The notes: generated from the letters alone by a model not told the origin. 64,000 bases of DNA from Telluria antibiotica (GCF_011682055.1 NZ_JAAQOM010000025.1:26709-90708), one strand, 5' to 3'. Shown: positions 7,071-16,972, counted from the stretch's first letter. Program-made: numbers and translations.

Positions 7071-8540
7071 ATGAAAGCCGACAGACCCCTCGCCCTTTAC
7101 CGCCAGCTGCGCAACCAGCCCTTATGGCGCCTGTTGGCGGCCGATACGGGCCCGACCGTGCTCGCGCTGCTGCAAACCCATCTGCACGACACGGACCGCA
7201 GCCTGCCGGCTTCGATCCTGCACGAACGTATCGAGCGCGACCTCGAGCAATTGCGTAACCGCGGGGAAGACTGGCCGCAGACGGCGCAACTGTACGTGGC
7301 CCGCTGGCTGGCCGATGGCTACCTTGAACGACGCTTCCCGCCAGGGTCAAAGGAAGAGGAATACGAACTCGCGACCTCGACCGTCGATGCGATCCGCTAT
7401 GTCACCAGCCTGGTCAGGCCGCACAATGCCGCGACCGAAAGCCGGCTTGGCCTCGTCATCGGGGCGTTGTCGAGGCTGGCTGACGATACCGATACCGACA
7501 AGGGGCGCCGCCTGGCGCGCCTGCACGCCGAGCAGGAAAGGATCCGGCGCGAGATCGTCGACATCGAGCACGGCACGTTCCAGGTGCTGTCGGAAAGCGC
7601 GGCGCTGGAGCGCACGCGCGAAATCATCGCGCTGGCCGATAATCTCGCCGGCGATTTCCGCCGCGTACGCGACCAGTTCGACCAACTGAACCGCGACCTG
7701 CGCGAGCGGATCATGGACAACGACGGCAGCCGCAGCGACGTGCTCGACGCGCTGTTCGCCGGCATCGACGTCATCGCGGAGAGCGAAGCCGGGCGTACGT
7801 TCTCCGCGTTCTGGCGGCTGCTGACCGACCCGGTGCAGTCCGCATCGCTGGACGACGCGCTGGACCAGTTGATGTCGCGCGATTACGTGGCCGGCCTCGA
7901 TCCCGACGAACGCCGCTTCCTGTTGCGCCTGACGCGCACCTTGCTGGACCAGGGCGGCATGGTGCACGACGTGTTACAGTCATTTGCGCGCAGCCTCAAG
8001 AATTTTGTGCAGAGCCGCGAATTCATCGAACAGCGCCGGTTGAACCAGCTGCTGCGCAAGGCGCAACGGGCCGCCCTCGCGTTGAAGGACGAGGTCAAGA
8101 TCACCGAGGCCTTGCACTACACGCTGCCGCTCACCAGCAGCAAGATGACGTCGCTGTCGCAATGGGTCTTGCACGACCCCGCGCTCCAGGCCTTGCCAGA
8201 CCGGATGGCGGAGGGTGACGCCGCTCCGCTCGACCTCGCGATGATCGGGGAACTCGTCGCCCATTCCGAGATCGATTTCCGCTCGTTGCAAGAACACGTG
8301 AGCAGCGTGCTGGGCGTGCGCTCGCAAGCCTCGATCGGCGAAGTCTTGCGGGCATTTCCGGCCAACCAGGGACTCGGCAGCGTGCTCGGCCTGCTTGCAT
8401 TGGGCGCGCGTCACGGCATTGTGGCGGATAACGGCGAAACCGTCGCCTGGATCGGTGGCGACGGCGTCGCCCGCCAGGCCCGCATTCCGCTCATCTATTT
8501 TTTGAAGGAGAAGCTCGACGATGTCCGAGCCGGCACCTGA
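7071..8540 (+). CDS. jetA: Wadjet system protein JetA (DUF3375)
   Basis: 489 aa from ATG 7071 (MKADRPLALYRQLRN); an upstream in-frame extension to 6984 is unlikely. JetA is the kleisin-like (MukF-like) subunit of the Wadjet SMC complex that recognises and cleaves closed-circular plasmid DNA by loop extrusion. The family signature is an all-alpha, Arg/Glu/Asp-rich protein, with LYRQLRNQPLWRLLAADTGP at the start and SSKMTSLSQWVLHDP near residue ~360. It is the first gene of a four-gene operon; its 3' end overlaps jetB by 20 bases. A TACAAT box lies 22 bp upstream of the start. The call rests mainly on gene order plus family resemblance. Confidence 0.9.
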   Translation: MKADRPLALYRQLRNQPLWRLLAADTGPTVLALLQTHLHDTDRSLPASILHERIERDLEQLRNRGEDWPQTAQLYVARWLADGYLERRFPPGSKEEEYELATSTVDAIRYVTSLVRPHNAATESRLGLVIGALSRLADDTDTDKGRRLARLHAEQERIRREIVDIEHGTFQVLSESAALERTREIIALADNLAGDFRRVRDQFDQLNRDLRERIMDNDGSRSDVLDALFAGIDVIAESEAGRTFSAFWRLLTDPVQSASLDDALDQLMSRDYVAGLDPDERRFLLRLTRTLLDQGGMVHDVLQSFARSLKNFVQSREFIEQRRLNQLLRKAQRAALALKDEVKITEALHYTLPLTSSKMTSLSQWVLHDPALQALPDRMAEGDAAPLDLAMIGELVAHSEIDFRSLQEHVSSVLGVRSQASIGEVLRAFPANQGLGSVLGLLALGARHGIVADNGETVAWIGGDGVARQARIPLIYFLKEKLDDVRAGT

Positions 8541-9219
8541 CGACGCGGCCACGCCCGCCCACCTCGACGACGCCCAAGGAGATCGCGCGTTGTTCGTCAA
8601 CGATACGGGCGAACTGCCACTCGACACGCGGCGCGTGCTCGTGCAGTTGCTGTCCGGCCCGTCGCTGGAGGGCCGGCGTCATGCCCGGCTCTGGCCCATC
8701 CTGCTGCGCGACGAACAGGTCATCCGCCGGCGCCTGGCCGACCTGTTTCTCGAACTCGTGCTGGACCGTGATCTGCAAGTCGCCTTCACGACACAGGTCG
8801 CCGCCGAAGAGCTGGACATTCCCATCCTGCTGCGGCGCGCGCAACTGACCTTCATCGATTCCGTGCTGCTGCTGTTCCTGCGCCAGCGGCTGACCCAGGC
8901 CGATTCCTATAGCGAGCGTGCCGTGATCGCACGCGACGAGATCGTGGAAAACCTCATGCCATACGAACGGGCCGCCAGCACCGACCGGGCCGGTTTCAGC
9001 AAGCGCGTCAACGCGTCGATCGAAAAACTCAAGAAGCACAACATCCTGCAGAAACTGCGCGCCAGCGAAGACCGTTTCGAGATCGCACCGACGCTCAAAC
9101 TGCTGTTCTCGGCCGAGGAAATCATTGCGCTGACCGCGCTGTACGACCGCATGGCGGCCGGAGAATTGCCCACACTGGCGCGCCAGCCGGTGGACGACGA
9201 CGAGGACGACGCACCATGA
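8521..9219 (+). CDS. jetB: Wadjet system protein JetB (DUF4194)
   Basis: 232 aa. JetB is the MukE-like winged-helix (KITE) subunit that links the JetA kleisin to the JetC ATPase. Features match DUF4194: a variable acidic N-terminus, a helical core containing QLTFIDSVLLLFLRQRL, then the winged-helix region FSKRVNASIEKLKKHNIL and a final acidic tail (DDDEDDAP). The start lies inside the end of jetA with AAGGAGA as ribosome site. The stop overlaps the jetC start in an ATGA, so stoichiometric co-translation is expected. Confidence 0.9.
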   Translation: MSEPAPDDAATPAHLDDAQGDRALFVNDTGELPLDTRRVLVQLLSGPSLEGRRHARLWPILLRDEQVIRRRLADLFLELVLDRDLQVAFTTQVAAEELDIPILLRRAQLTFIDSVLLLFLRQRLTQADSYSERAVIARDEIVENLMPYERAASTDRAGFSKRVNASIEKLKKHNILQKLRASEDRFEIAPTLKLLFSAEEIIALTALYDRMAAGELPTLARQPVDDDEDDAP

Positions 9220-12200
9220 ACATGCCGCTGCCCGCCACCGGCGAACAATTCCGCATGACCCGCCTCCAGGTGTTCAACTGGGGCACGTTCAGCGGCCTGC
9301 ACGATATCCCGGTAAGCAAACGCGGCTTCCTCATCGTCGGGCGCTCCGGCGCCGGCAAATCCACCTTGCTCGATGCGCTGTCCGCCCTTCTCGTGCCGCC
9401 GCGCTGGATCGACTTCAATGCCGCCGCGCGCGAAGCCAGCCGTGCCGGCCGCGACCGCAACCTGGTCAGCTACGTGCGGGGCGCCTGGACCGCGCAAACG
9501 GATGCCGCATCCGGCGAATCCGCGGTGCGCTACCTGCGCGCGGGCACCACGTGGTCGGCGCTGGCACTGCAGTACGAGAACGAGGTTGGGCAGCAGGTGG
9601 CGCTGGTCCAATTGTTCTGGGTACGCGGCAATGCAAACAGCAACCGCGACGTGAAATCGTATTTCCTCGTCCTCGAGCGGCCCTTCGACCTGCGCGAACT
9701 GCAGGATTTCGGCAGCAATAATTTCGACGTGCGCAAGCTGAAACAGGCGCTGCCGGACGCGTTCGCGCGCGACGAGTTCCGGCCGTATTGCGAACGTTTC
9801 TGCCGCCTGCTCGGCATCGAAAGCGACATGGCGCTGCGCCTGCTGCACAAGACCCAATCGGCCAAGAACGTCGGCGACCTCAACGCCTTCCTGCGCGACT
9901 TCATGCTCGACAAGCCGGAAACCTTTGAAGTGGCCGACCGCCTGGTCAGCGAGTTCGGCGAACTGCATGCCGCGCACCAGGCCGTGGTGACGGCGCGCGA
10001 GCAGGTGCAAGTACTGGCGCCCGCGCGCAGCCGGCACCAGCACATGGAGGCGCTCGCACTGGAGCGCAACGGACTGCAGGAACTGGTGGCGGGCATGCAC
10101 AGCTATCGCGAGCGGCTGCGCATGACCTTGCTGGCCGAGCACATCATCGCGCTCGGGATCGAACTGGAGGGCCTCGCCGGCAATGTCCAGCGCCACCAGA
10201 ACGTGCTCGACAACCGCACCGCCGCCCTGCGTGACCTGGAGCGCCAGCGGCGCGAGGCCGGGGGTGAGCAGATCGAATCTTTCAATGATCAGATCGAGAC
10301 GCTGGGAAATCAACGCAAGGAACGCATGCGCAAGCGCCAGCAGGCGGTGGAAGCCTGCAAGGCGCTCGGCTGGGATTTTCGGGGAAACCCACAAGGATTT
10401 GCCGAATTGCTCGGCATGGCGCGCCGGGAAATCGATGACTGGCAAAACGACGACCTCCAGCAGGAAGCCCTGCTGGCATTGGACCGCGAGGCGACCGAGG
10501 TACGCGTGCGGCGCGCCGGCGTCGACCACGAACTTGCCTCGCTGCGGCGCCAGCCGTCGAACATTCCGGCACCGATGCTGGAATTGCGGCGCCAGATCGC
10601 CGAATCCGTCGGCGTGGCGGAAGCAGCGCTGCCCTTCGTGGGCGAGCTGGTCGAGGTCAAGCCCGAAGAAAGCGCATGGCGTGGCGCCATCGAACGGGTG
10701 CTGCACGGGTTCGCGATGTCCATCCTCGTGCAGGAAGACCAGTACGCCGCCGTGTCCGCGTACGTCAACGACACCGACCTTCGACGCAAGCTGGTCTACT
10801 ACCGCACGGTGCGCGGCGACCAGCCGGCGCGGCCGTTGCAGGCGCAATCGCTGGTACTGAAACTGAACGTCAAGGAGGACAGCTGTTCCGGCTGGCTGCA
10901 GAACGAATTGCGCCAGCGCTTCGACTACGACTGCGTCGATTCGCTGCGCGCGTTCCGGGCCGCACGCGAGCGCGCGCTCACGCGCGAGGGCCAGATCAAG
11001 CACAACCGTTCTCGCCACGAAAAGGACGACCGCACCAGCGTCGACGCCCGCCAATATTGGGTACTCGGTTTCGACAACCGTGCCAAGCTTGCCCTGTACG
11101 AGGAAGAATCCCGGCAGTTGCGGGAACGCGAGGCGCAGCTCGACGCGCAATTGCGCGCAATGCGCGGGCAACGCCAGGCGCGCGGCGCCCGTCTGCTGCA
11201 ATGCCAGACCCTCATCAACCTGCAATGGCAGGAAATCGAGGTGCAGCCGCTGGTGGAGCGCATCGCCGCCATTCAGCGCCAGCTCGATGCGCTGCAGAAG
11301 GGAAACGCGGACTTGCAGCGCATCGAAGAGCACCTGCGCCAGCAGGAAGACTTGGTACAGGAGGCGCGCGATGCCCTGAACGGCGAACTCGTGGAACAAC
11401 GGTCGCGCCAGATGCTGTGCGCGGAACAGGAAGCGCAGTTGACCGCACTGCGGAACGATCCCGCCATCGTGCAGCCGACGCCGCACCAGCAATCGGGCCT
11501 GGCGCAGCGCTACGCTGCCTGGAACGGTACCGTGCGGCTGAAGGACGTGGACAATGCCGACCGCGCCGTCGGCAAGGCCTTGCACGACGAGATCCGTGCC
11601 ATCGAGGCCGAACTGGCGCAAGGTGAAAAATATGTGGAAGCCCAGTTCGCGATGTTCATCAACCGCTGGCGAGCGGATGCGGACGGCCTCGACGCGCGCA
11701 TGGCGGCGTCTCCGGATTTCTTCCGCAAGCTCGCCCGCCTCGAATCGGACGGGTTACCGGCACACGAACACCGCTTCTTCGACCTGCTTCAAAACCAGAG
11801 TCACCAGAACCTGGCGGCCTTGTCGAGCTATCTGAACGACGCACGCAAAGCGATCCTTGCCCGCATGGAGCTGGTCAACGACAGCCTGCGGCAGGTGCCC
11901 TTCAACAGCGGCGAGCACCAGCGCACCTACCTGCACATCCAGCCGAAGGATCGCCAGTTGCCCGAGGTTCAGCAATTCAAGCAGGACATCGTGGCCGCGC
12001 TCAAGCACGCGTGGATAGACGACCGCGAATTCGCCGAGGCCCGCTTCATCGACCTGCGTCGCCTGGTGAACCGGCTGGCCAGCCAGGAGGCGGACGATCG
12101 CCGCTGGCGCGAAGCCGTCCTCGATGTACGCCAGCACGTCGAATTCATCGGCCGCGAGTTCGACCAGGATGGTCAGGAAGTGCAGGTGCACCAGAGCGGC

Positions 12201-12578
12201 GCCGGCCTGTCCGGCGGCCAGCGCCAGAAACTGGCGACCACGGTGCTGGCCGCGGCCCTGCGCTACCAGCTCGGTGGCAACGATACCGGCATGCCGCGTT
12301 ACGCGCCGGTCGTGCTGGATGAAGCGTTCGACAAGGCGGACAATGAATTTACTGCCCTTGCCATGAACATATTTGCGAACTTCGGATTCCAGATGATCGT
12401 CGCCACGCCGCTCAAGTCCGTGATGACGCTGGAGCCCTTCATTGGCGGTGCATGCTTCGTCGATATCCGCGAACGCAAAACATCCAGCGTGTTGCTGATC
12501 GAATACGATGACGAACGCCAGCGCCTCAAGTTGGCCGAGCCGCTGCATGCGGAGGACGCGCTTGAAGCTGCCGACTGA
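9216..12578 (+). CDS. jetC: Wadjet SMC-like ATPase JetC
   Basis: 1120 aa, MukB/SMC-type ATPase. The Walker A motif GRSGAGKST is at residues 42-50. Long coiled coils run ~250-850 (many Gln/Arg/Glu heptads) with a hinge-like globular part near 440-560. The ABC signature SGAGLSGGQRQK is at 994-1005, and Walker B VVLDEAFDKAD at 1032-1042 includes catalytic Glu1036. The ATPase powers loop extrusion that brings plasmid DNA to the JetD nuclease. All catalytic motifs are intact. A 2.7-kb ORF on the opposite strand is a composition artefact. Confidence 0.93.
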   Translation: MNMPLPATGEQFRMTRLQVFNWGTFSGLHDIPVSKRGFLIVGRSGAGKSTLLDALSALLVPPRWIDFNAAAREASRAGRDRNLVSYVRGAWTAQTDAASGESAVRYLRAGTTWSALALQYENEVGQQVALVQLFWVRGNANSNRDVKSYFLVLERPFDLRELQDFGSNNFDVRKLKQALPDAFARDEFRPYCERFCRLLGIESDMALRLLHKTQSAKNVGDLNAFLRDFMLDKPETFEVADRLVSEFGELHAAHQAVVTAREQVQVLAPARSRHQHMEALALERNGLQELVAGMHSYRERLRMTLLAEHIIALGIELEGLAGNVQRHQNVLDNRTAALRDLERQRREAGGEQIESFNDQIETLGNQRKERMRKRQQAVEACKALGWDFRGNPQGFAELLGMARREIDDWQNDDLQQEALLALDREATEVRVRRAGVDHELASLRRQPSNIPAPMLELRRQIAESVGVAEAALPFVGELVEVKPEESAWRGAIERVLHGFAMSILVQEDQYAAVSAYVNDTDLRRKLVYYRTVRGDQPARPLQAQSLVLKLNVKEDSCSGWLQNELRQRFDYDCVDSLRAFRAARERALTREGQIKHNRSRHEKDDRTSVDARQYWVLGFDNRAKLALYEEESRQLREREAQLDAQLRAMRGQRQARGARLLQCQTLINLQWQEIEVQPLVERIAAIQRQLDALQKGNADLQRIEEHLRQQEDLVQEARDALNGELVEQRSRQMLCAEQEAQLTALRNDPAIVQPTPHQQSGLAQRYAAWNGTVRLKDVDNADRAVGKALHDEIRAIEAELAQGEKYVEAQFAMFINRWRADADGLDARMAASPDFFRKLARLESDGLPAHEHRFFDLLQNQSHQNLAALSSYLNDARKAILARMELVNDSLRQVPFNSGEHQRTYLHIQPKDRQLPEVQQFKQDIVAALKHAWIDDREFAEARFIDLRRLVNRLASQEADDRRWREAVLDVRQHVEFIGREFDQDGQEVQVHQSGAGLSGGQRQKLATTVLAAALRYQLGGNDTGMPRYAPVVLDEAFDKADNEFTALAMNIFANFGFQMIVATPLKSVMTLEPFIGGACFVDIRERKTSSVLLIEYDDERQRLKLAEPLHAEDALEAAD

Positions 12579-13752
12579 CGTTCGCGCACTGTTGCGGCGC
12601 CGCTTCGACAACCGCCATCGCGACTGGTTTGCCGCTCCGGATGCCGGCGAGGAATGGCCCTTGACGATTCCATTGGGCGTGCCTACCGAGCAGGCGGCGC
12701 GCGGTCGGTTGGACGCAGCCCTTGCCTGGGTGCGAGCGTGGCAATCGTGGCAGGGGACAGGCATGTTGCAGTGGACCGAGCGCCAATGGCGCACACTTGG
12801 TACGCAACGCATGCCCGAACTGCTGCGCCTCGCGGGCCCGCGCGAAGTCGCCGCCTGGCTCGATGAGGCGGACCGCTGGGATCGCGCTTGTCGACGCGAG
12901 GCCGCGATGGTCCGGCGTTGGCCGGTATTGACGGGGCGCCTGAGTCGCTCGTTCGACGTGCTTGCCGATTATCCCGATGCCGATTTCGAACGGTTGGTCG
13001 CCACACTTGCCTGGCTTGAACGGCATCCGGATTCCGGCCTGTATCTGCGCCAGTTGCCGATCCCGGGTCTCGACACGAAGTGGATTGAAGCGCGAAAATC
13101 CGTCCTCGCGGAACTGCTATGCCGGGTAACGGGCCGTGCCGGCATCGATGGCGATTTCCATGCGCTGTGCGGCTTGCGCCGGGCGCCGCTGCGGCTGCGC
13201 ATGCGCGTGCTCGACCCCACACTGCGCGACCGAGTCGGTGGGCTTGGCGACCTCACGGTACCGATCGAAGAATTGGCGCGCCTTGGTCTCGCGCCGCGCC
13301 ACGTCGTCATCGTCGAGAACCTGCAGACGGGCCTCGCATTCGGCGATCTCCCCGGCACGGTGGTATTCATGGCGCTCGGTTATGGTGTCGATGTGCTCGC
13401 CAGCGTGCCATGGATAAGCAAAGCGGATTGCTTTTACTGGGGTGATATCGACACACACGGTTTTGCCATACTGAGCCATTTAAGGGCCCGACTGCCCGAC
13501 GTCCGTTCGGTTTTCATGGACGAGCCCACGTTATTGGCACACCGTACCTTATGGAGCAGCGAGGCAAGCCAGCACGCCGCACAAGAATTACCGCATCTCC
13601 GTCCCGCCGAGCACACCCTGTACCGGGCACTCAAGGATCACGTGCCGGGGCCCGCTGTGCGGCTCGAGCAGGAACGGATTGCATGGGATTTCGTCTGGCC
13701 GACGCTCGTCGATTTATTCGCGACGCCACATGCGCCTCTGCGCGGCAATTAG
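12562..13752 (+). CDS. jetD: Wadjet nuclease JetD (DUF3322/DUF2220)
   Basis: 396 aa from TTG 12562 (LKLPTDVRALLRRRF). The TTG is chosen because GGAGG sits 6 bases upstream; ATG 12547 is the alternative. The N-terminal DUF3322-like arm binds DNA. The C-terminal DUF2220 region carries a Toprim-like nuclease core: Glu252 in VVIVENLQTG and the Asp pair Asp295/Asp297 in YWGDIDTHGF. JetD cleaves plasmid DNA presented by JetABC. The start overlaps the end of jetC by 17 bases. It is the last gene of the system; an HNH gene converges 10 bases beyond. Confidence 0.92.
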   Translation: MKLPTDVRALLRRRFDNRHRDWFAAPDAGEEWPLTIPLGVPTEQAARGRLDAALAWVRAWQSWQGTGMLQWTERQWRTLGTQRMPELLRLAGPREVAAWLDEADRWDRACRREAAMVRRWPVLTGRLSRSFDVLADYPDADFERLVATLAWLERHPDSGLYLRQLPIPGLDTKWIEARKSVLAELLCRVTGRAGIDGDFHALCGLRRAPLRLRMRVLDPTLRDRVGGLGDLTVPIEELARLGLAPRHVVIVENLQTGLAFGDLPGTVVFMALGYGVDVLASVPWISKADCFYWGDIDTHGFAILSHLRARLPDVRSVFMDEPTLLAHRTLWSSEASQHAAQELPHLRPAEHTLYRALKDHVPGPAVRLEQERIAWDFVWPTLVDLFATPHAPLRGN

Positions 13753-13762
13753 CGCGAAACCG

Positions 13763-14332
13763 TCAATTCAACAACCGGCTATGCTTGGGCAGCTGCGCCG
13801 CCAGATACTCATGCTGGTCGGCCAGGATATTCCGGCCCCTCAGCAGATAATGCTCCGCGCGGCACGGCACATACGGTACGTAGATCAGCGGCCGGAATTG
13901 CTCGACCAGCAGATTGCCTTTCTCCTGGTTGCAGCGCTTGCAGGCCGTCACGCAATTCATCCACGTGTCCTGGCCGCCGCGCGACCTCGGCAGGATATGG
14001 TCACGCGACAGGTCCTTGTGGGGGAATTGGTTGCCGCAATAGGCGCAGATGTAGCGGTCTCGCTTGAACAGGAGGTCGTTCTGGTGCGTCAGCGGCAAGC
14101 CGGATTTGAACAGGCGCGTCATGATCTCGCTGCCGGCGATGGCGATGATCGGCTTGACCGCGATCTTCGACTGCACGCCCGAGCGCGAATAACCGCCGCG
14201 GAAAATAAACTCGCGGGCGCCCAATTCCCACGCCACTTTGCCGGTCGCGTAATACAGGATCGCGTCTTCCGGCGGGATCCAGTCGAATGGGTTGCCTGCG
14301 ATGTCGAGTGCCAGGATCTGGGTGTTCATCAT
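13763..14332 (-). CDS. HNH endonuclease family protein
   Basis: 189 aa. The middle of the protein carries a zinc-stabilised HNH fold: ICAYCGNQF and CKRCNQEKGN supply the four Cys ligands, and DLSRDHILPRSRGG supplies the catalytic His. The N-terminal ~85 residues (LALDIAGNPFDWIPPEDAIL) and the QNDLLFKRDRY lead-in are typical of chromosomal HNH proteins of unknown role in beta- and gammaproteobacteria. It converges on jetD with a 10-base gap, so it is not part of the Wadjet operon. There is no toxin or phage context. Function is unknown beyond nuclease fold. Confidence 0.8.
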   Translation of the reverse strand: MMNTQILALDIAGNPFDWIPPEDAILYYATGKVAWELGAREFIFRGGYSRSGVQSKIAVKPIIAIAGSEIMTRLFKSGLPLTHQNDLLFKRDRYICAYCGNQFPHKDLSRDHILPRSRGGQDTWMNCVTACKRCNQEKGNLLVEQFRPLIYVPYVPCRAEHYLLRGRNILADQHEYLAAQLPKHSRLLN

Positions 14333-14404
14333 GTCACCTTCCTCTATGGTGACAGGGTAACGTCAATAAGGACGAAAGTCAGCAACTTAATGCTGACCCG
14401 TGTT

Positions 14405-15556
14405 TCACGTATTCACCTGGCCGCGCAATCCGGCCGGCTTTGCGGCGAATGAAGGCACCGCGACCGGCTTCGCCAGCCCCGCCAGGAACCTTCCCAACGG
14501 GGTTTCGACCCAGTGAAAGAACGCCGCGCCGGCCGCCACGCTGGCCGCCCACGCCCAGATTACGCCGGCGCCCTGCAGGTACGCGTCGTCCGGCACGAAG
14601 CGCGTGAACGCCGCGTTCACGACGAGACACACGGGGAAATGCACGAGGAAAATCGAATACGAAATCTTGCCGAGATAGTTGACGACAGCCCAGCCGGAAC
14701 TCGCATACGTGCTCAACCGCGTGCGCCCGAACAGGAACAGGACGCACGCAACGACGGCCGCCACCGCAATGCGGATCCGGAAATCGAGCGCCAGCGCCAG
14801 CACGGTCGGCACGGCCATCATCAGCAACAGTGCCAGCTTCGTCCCGAACGACCGGCGCGCATCGCTCGCCCACCAGGCGAGGATGCCGAGCCCATAGCTG
14901 CCGAAGAAATAAGGCGCCCAGACGTCGAACTCGGCGTCGCGATTGAAGTAGAACAACGAGACGCTCAGCCCCAGCGTGACGAGGAGCGGCATCTCCCAGG
15001 TGCTGCGACGGTGGCCGGCGATGCGCCCGCCCAGCCACAGGAGGCCGGTGATGAGCGCATACAGCTGGAAATCGATGGCGACGTACCACGCGCCGGCCGA
15101 CAGCGATTCGTAGCCCAGCACGCCGTGCAGCAACAGGACGTGGGCGGCCAGCTGCGACATATTGGGCGGCGCCGAGATCGAGTCGTGGACCATCCACGTG
15201 CTTGCGAGCGCGGACGCGCCGATCGCCAGGAACATGGCCACGATGAAAGGCGGGGCCAGCTTCACGTAGCGGCGCCAGATCGTCCCCAACGGATTACGGA
15301 TGCCGGGCAGGCCGGACGGCGCCAGGGATTTCGCGACGAGGAAGCCGCTGATGACGAGGAACGCCTGGACGGCGATGCGGCCGTTGTGGTCGAGCCAGTC
15401 GACGATCGACGGCATCAGCGGCCGCGCGGCGTCGGCCATCGGGCCGTAGAACGCCAGGTGATGCAACACGATCAATTGTGCCGCACCAGCCTTCAACAGA
15501 TTGATCAAGCCAAGTTGGACCGCTGCGTTCGGTCCGGACACTCCCGTAGCTTTCAT
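14405..15556 (-). CDS. Acyltransferase 3 family integral membrane protein
   Basis: 383 aa from ATG 15556 (MKATGVSGPN); the open frame extends upstream without a ribosome site. About ten hydrophobic segments span the protein. The motif RIAVQAFLVISGFLVAKSL and the early IVLHHL resemble the acyltransferase_3/OafA core, where the His is thought to be catalytic. Such proteins transfer acetyl or other acyl groups to extracytoplasmic sugars of O-antigen, exopolysaccharide or glycolipid. No polysaccharide biosynthesis genes adjoin it, so the acceptor is unknown. Confidence 0.8.
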   Translation of the reverse strand: MKATGVSGPNAAVQLGLINLLKAGAAQLIVLHHLAFYGPMADAARPLMPSIVDWLDHNGRIAVQAFLVISGFLVAKSLAPSGLPGIRNPLGTIWRRYVKLAPPFIVAMFLAIGASALASTWMVHDSISAPPNMSQLAAHVLLLHGVLGYESLSAGAWYVAIDFQLYALITGLLWLGGRIAGHRRSTWEMPLLVTLGLSVSLFYFNRDAEFDVWAPYFFGSYGLGILAWWASDARRSFGTKLALLLMMAVPTVLALALDFRIRIAVAAVVACVLFLFGRTRLSTYASSGWAVVNYLGKISYSIFLVHFPVCLVVNAAFTRFVPDDAYLQGAGVIWAWAASVAAGAAFFHWVETPLGRFLAGLAKPVAVPSFAAKPAGLRGQVNT

Positions 15557-15760
15557 GTGTGAGCCCCGCCATTCAATGTTGCCCAACGTTAATCGAGCAA
15601 CAAAAGTTGTCGATACAGCTGAGCGGGCGGCCATGATAGCCGAGCTGAATCGTGCGGGACCACGCTTTACAACTCGTAAAATTTGTTACATGAGGTTGCA
15701 AATTGTTTTGCAATGAATGGCCTGATGTGCGTTTTGCGGACGATTCAGGCCGTCCGACTA

Positions 15761-16972
15761 TCATGAACAACTACCATAGGCGTAATACCCGGCCGACGTC
15801 TGCCGCACGTCCGTATAAGCCGTCACCATGTAATACCCGAGGTATTGATTCGAATTCTTCGCATATACCTGCCCATCCGCCCCGATGTAGGCGCGGCCGG
15901 CCGACACGTGCGACACGTTGCTGGCATACCAGTGGCTGCACGTGAACGGCGCCGCCGCGTTGCCGCTGACGATTTTGTCGATCATGGTCTTGATCGCGAC
16001 CATCTGCCCGCCGCTCTTGGCCGGGAAATTCACGTCCTCGTAGCCCCACCAATCCCAGCATCCGCCCGGATTGTTTGCCGTGACGATCGTCTGCGGATAC
16101 AGCACGATGATGTTGTTCGTATCGGCCCAGCGGTTATAGCCGGCGTTTTGATAAAAGGCCGTGCCGACGACGGACGCGCTTTGCAGGCAGCCATGGAACG
16201 CCACGTGCAACCGGCACGACTCCCCCGCCGCGCAATTCGCGGGCACGTAGGCGTAGCCGCTGCTGGCCATGCTGTAGAAGTTCGGATTGAAGTTACCCCA
16301 GAAAACAGACTGGTCGAAGTTGATGAAGCTGCCGCTCAATGTTCCCGTGTTCTTGGGATTCAACGGCCCGTAAATCCACTTCAGGATTTCTCCCGCCGTA
16401 TCGAAATTGCAGTTGTCGACGTAGGGGCTGCCGTTGACGGCACAACCATTGCCGAAGAAATCCGTCGGGACCGCGTGCTCCACGGCGAGGTTGTTCTTGT
16501 AATAGATATTGGCGGCCGGGAGGTACGAACCGTACATGGTTTTGAGGTCGTCCATGACGGGCTGGCGCACCGTGGAATCGATCGTCCCCGACAACAGATA
16601 CACCTTCGATGCGGCCATATTGCTGGTCGGGTCGATATAGCCGTTGCCCAACCACGTATTCACCACCGAATTCAGATACGGCACGTTGCGCGAGCCGGTA
16701 TTCGCCATGCACGGGCCGACCGATATCGCGGCATTGCCTTGCGAGCAGTAATACGGGCCGCCGGCGACGATGCCCGCGCCTTTTTTCACCGTTTTCGAGT
16801 ACGCAAAATGCATCTGCACCGCCATGTCGGCGCCGGACGAAAATCCGGACACCGACACGTCGTTCACGCTGACGTTGTACTTCGGCAGGGCGACGACGGC
16901 CGCGAAGGCGCTCGTGCCGAGAAAACCAATGAGGATGCCGGCAAGATGTCTTGCCCTGGTCAGGATCGTCAT
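15761..16972 (-). CDS. Secreted poly(3-hydroxybutyrate) depolymerase family esterase
   Basis: 403 aa. Signal peptide residues ~1-24 (ILIGFLGTSAFA). Lipase box GFSSG at 43-47 gives nucleophile Ser45 close to the N-terminus, typical of type 2 catalytic-domain scl-PHA depolymerases. HVAFHGC later in the protein resembles the conserved oxyanion-region block. Multiple Cys suggest disulfides in an exported enzyme. The C-terminal ~55 residues (FTCSHWYASNVSHVSAGRA, then Tyr-rich) look like a small appended substrate-binding module. It degrades extracellular PHB to oligomers. Transcribed divergently from the phosphate-linked receptor operon. Confidence 0.85.
   Translation of the reverse strand: MTILTRARHLAGILIGFLGTSAFAAVVALPKYNVSVNDVSVSGFSSGADMAVQMHFAYSKTVKKGAGIVAGGPYYCSQGNAAISVGPCMANTGSRNVPYLNSVVNTWLGNGYIDPTSNMAASKVYLLSGTIDSTVRQPVMDDLKTMYGSYLPAANIYYKNNLAVEHAVPTDFFGNGCAVNGSPYVDNCNFDTAGEILKWIYGPLNPKNTGTLSGSFINFDQSVFWGNFNPNFYSMASSGYAYVPANCAAGESCRLHVAFHGCLQSASVVGTAFYQNAGYNRWADTNNIIVLYPQTIVTANNPGGCWDWWGYEDVNFPAKSGGQMVAIKTMIDKIVSGNAAAPFTCSHWYASNVSHVSAGRAYIGADGQVYAKNSNQYLGYYMVTAYTDVRQTSAGYYAYGSCS

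Noticed and set aside
8907..11621. 904-codon minus-strand frame opposite jetC
   Set aside because: Mirror of a real SMC ATPase; no recognisable domain, composition artefact.
13763..14332. HNH nuclease as a fifth Wadjet component
   Set aside because: It is convergent with jetD, not co-transcribed, and resembles common chromosomal HNH proteins found without Wadjet.
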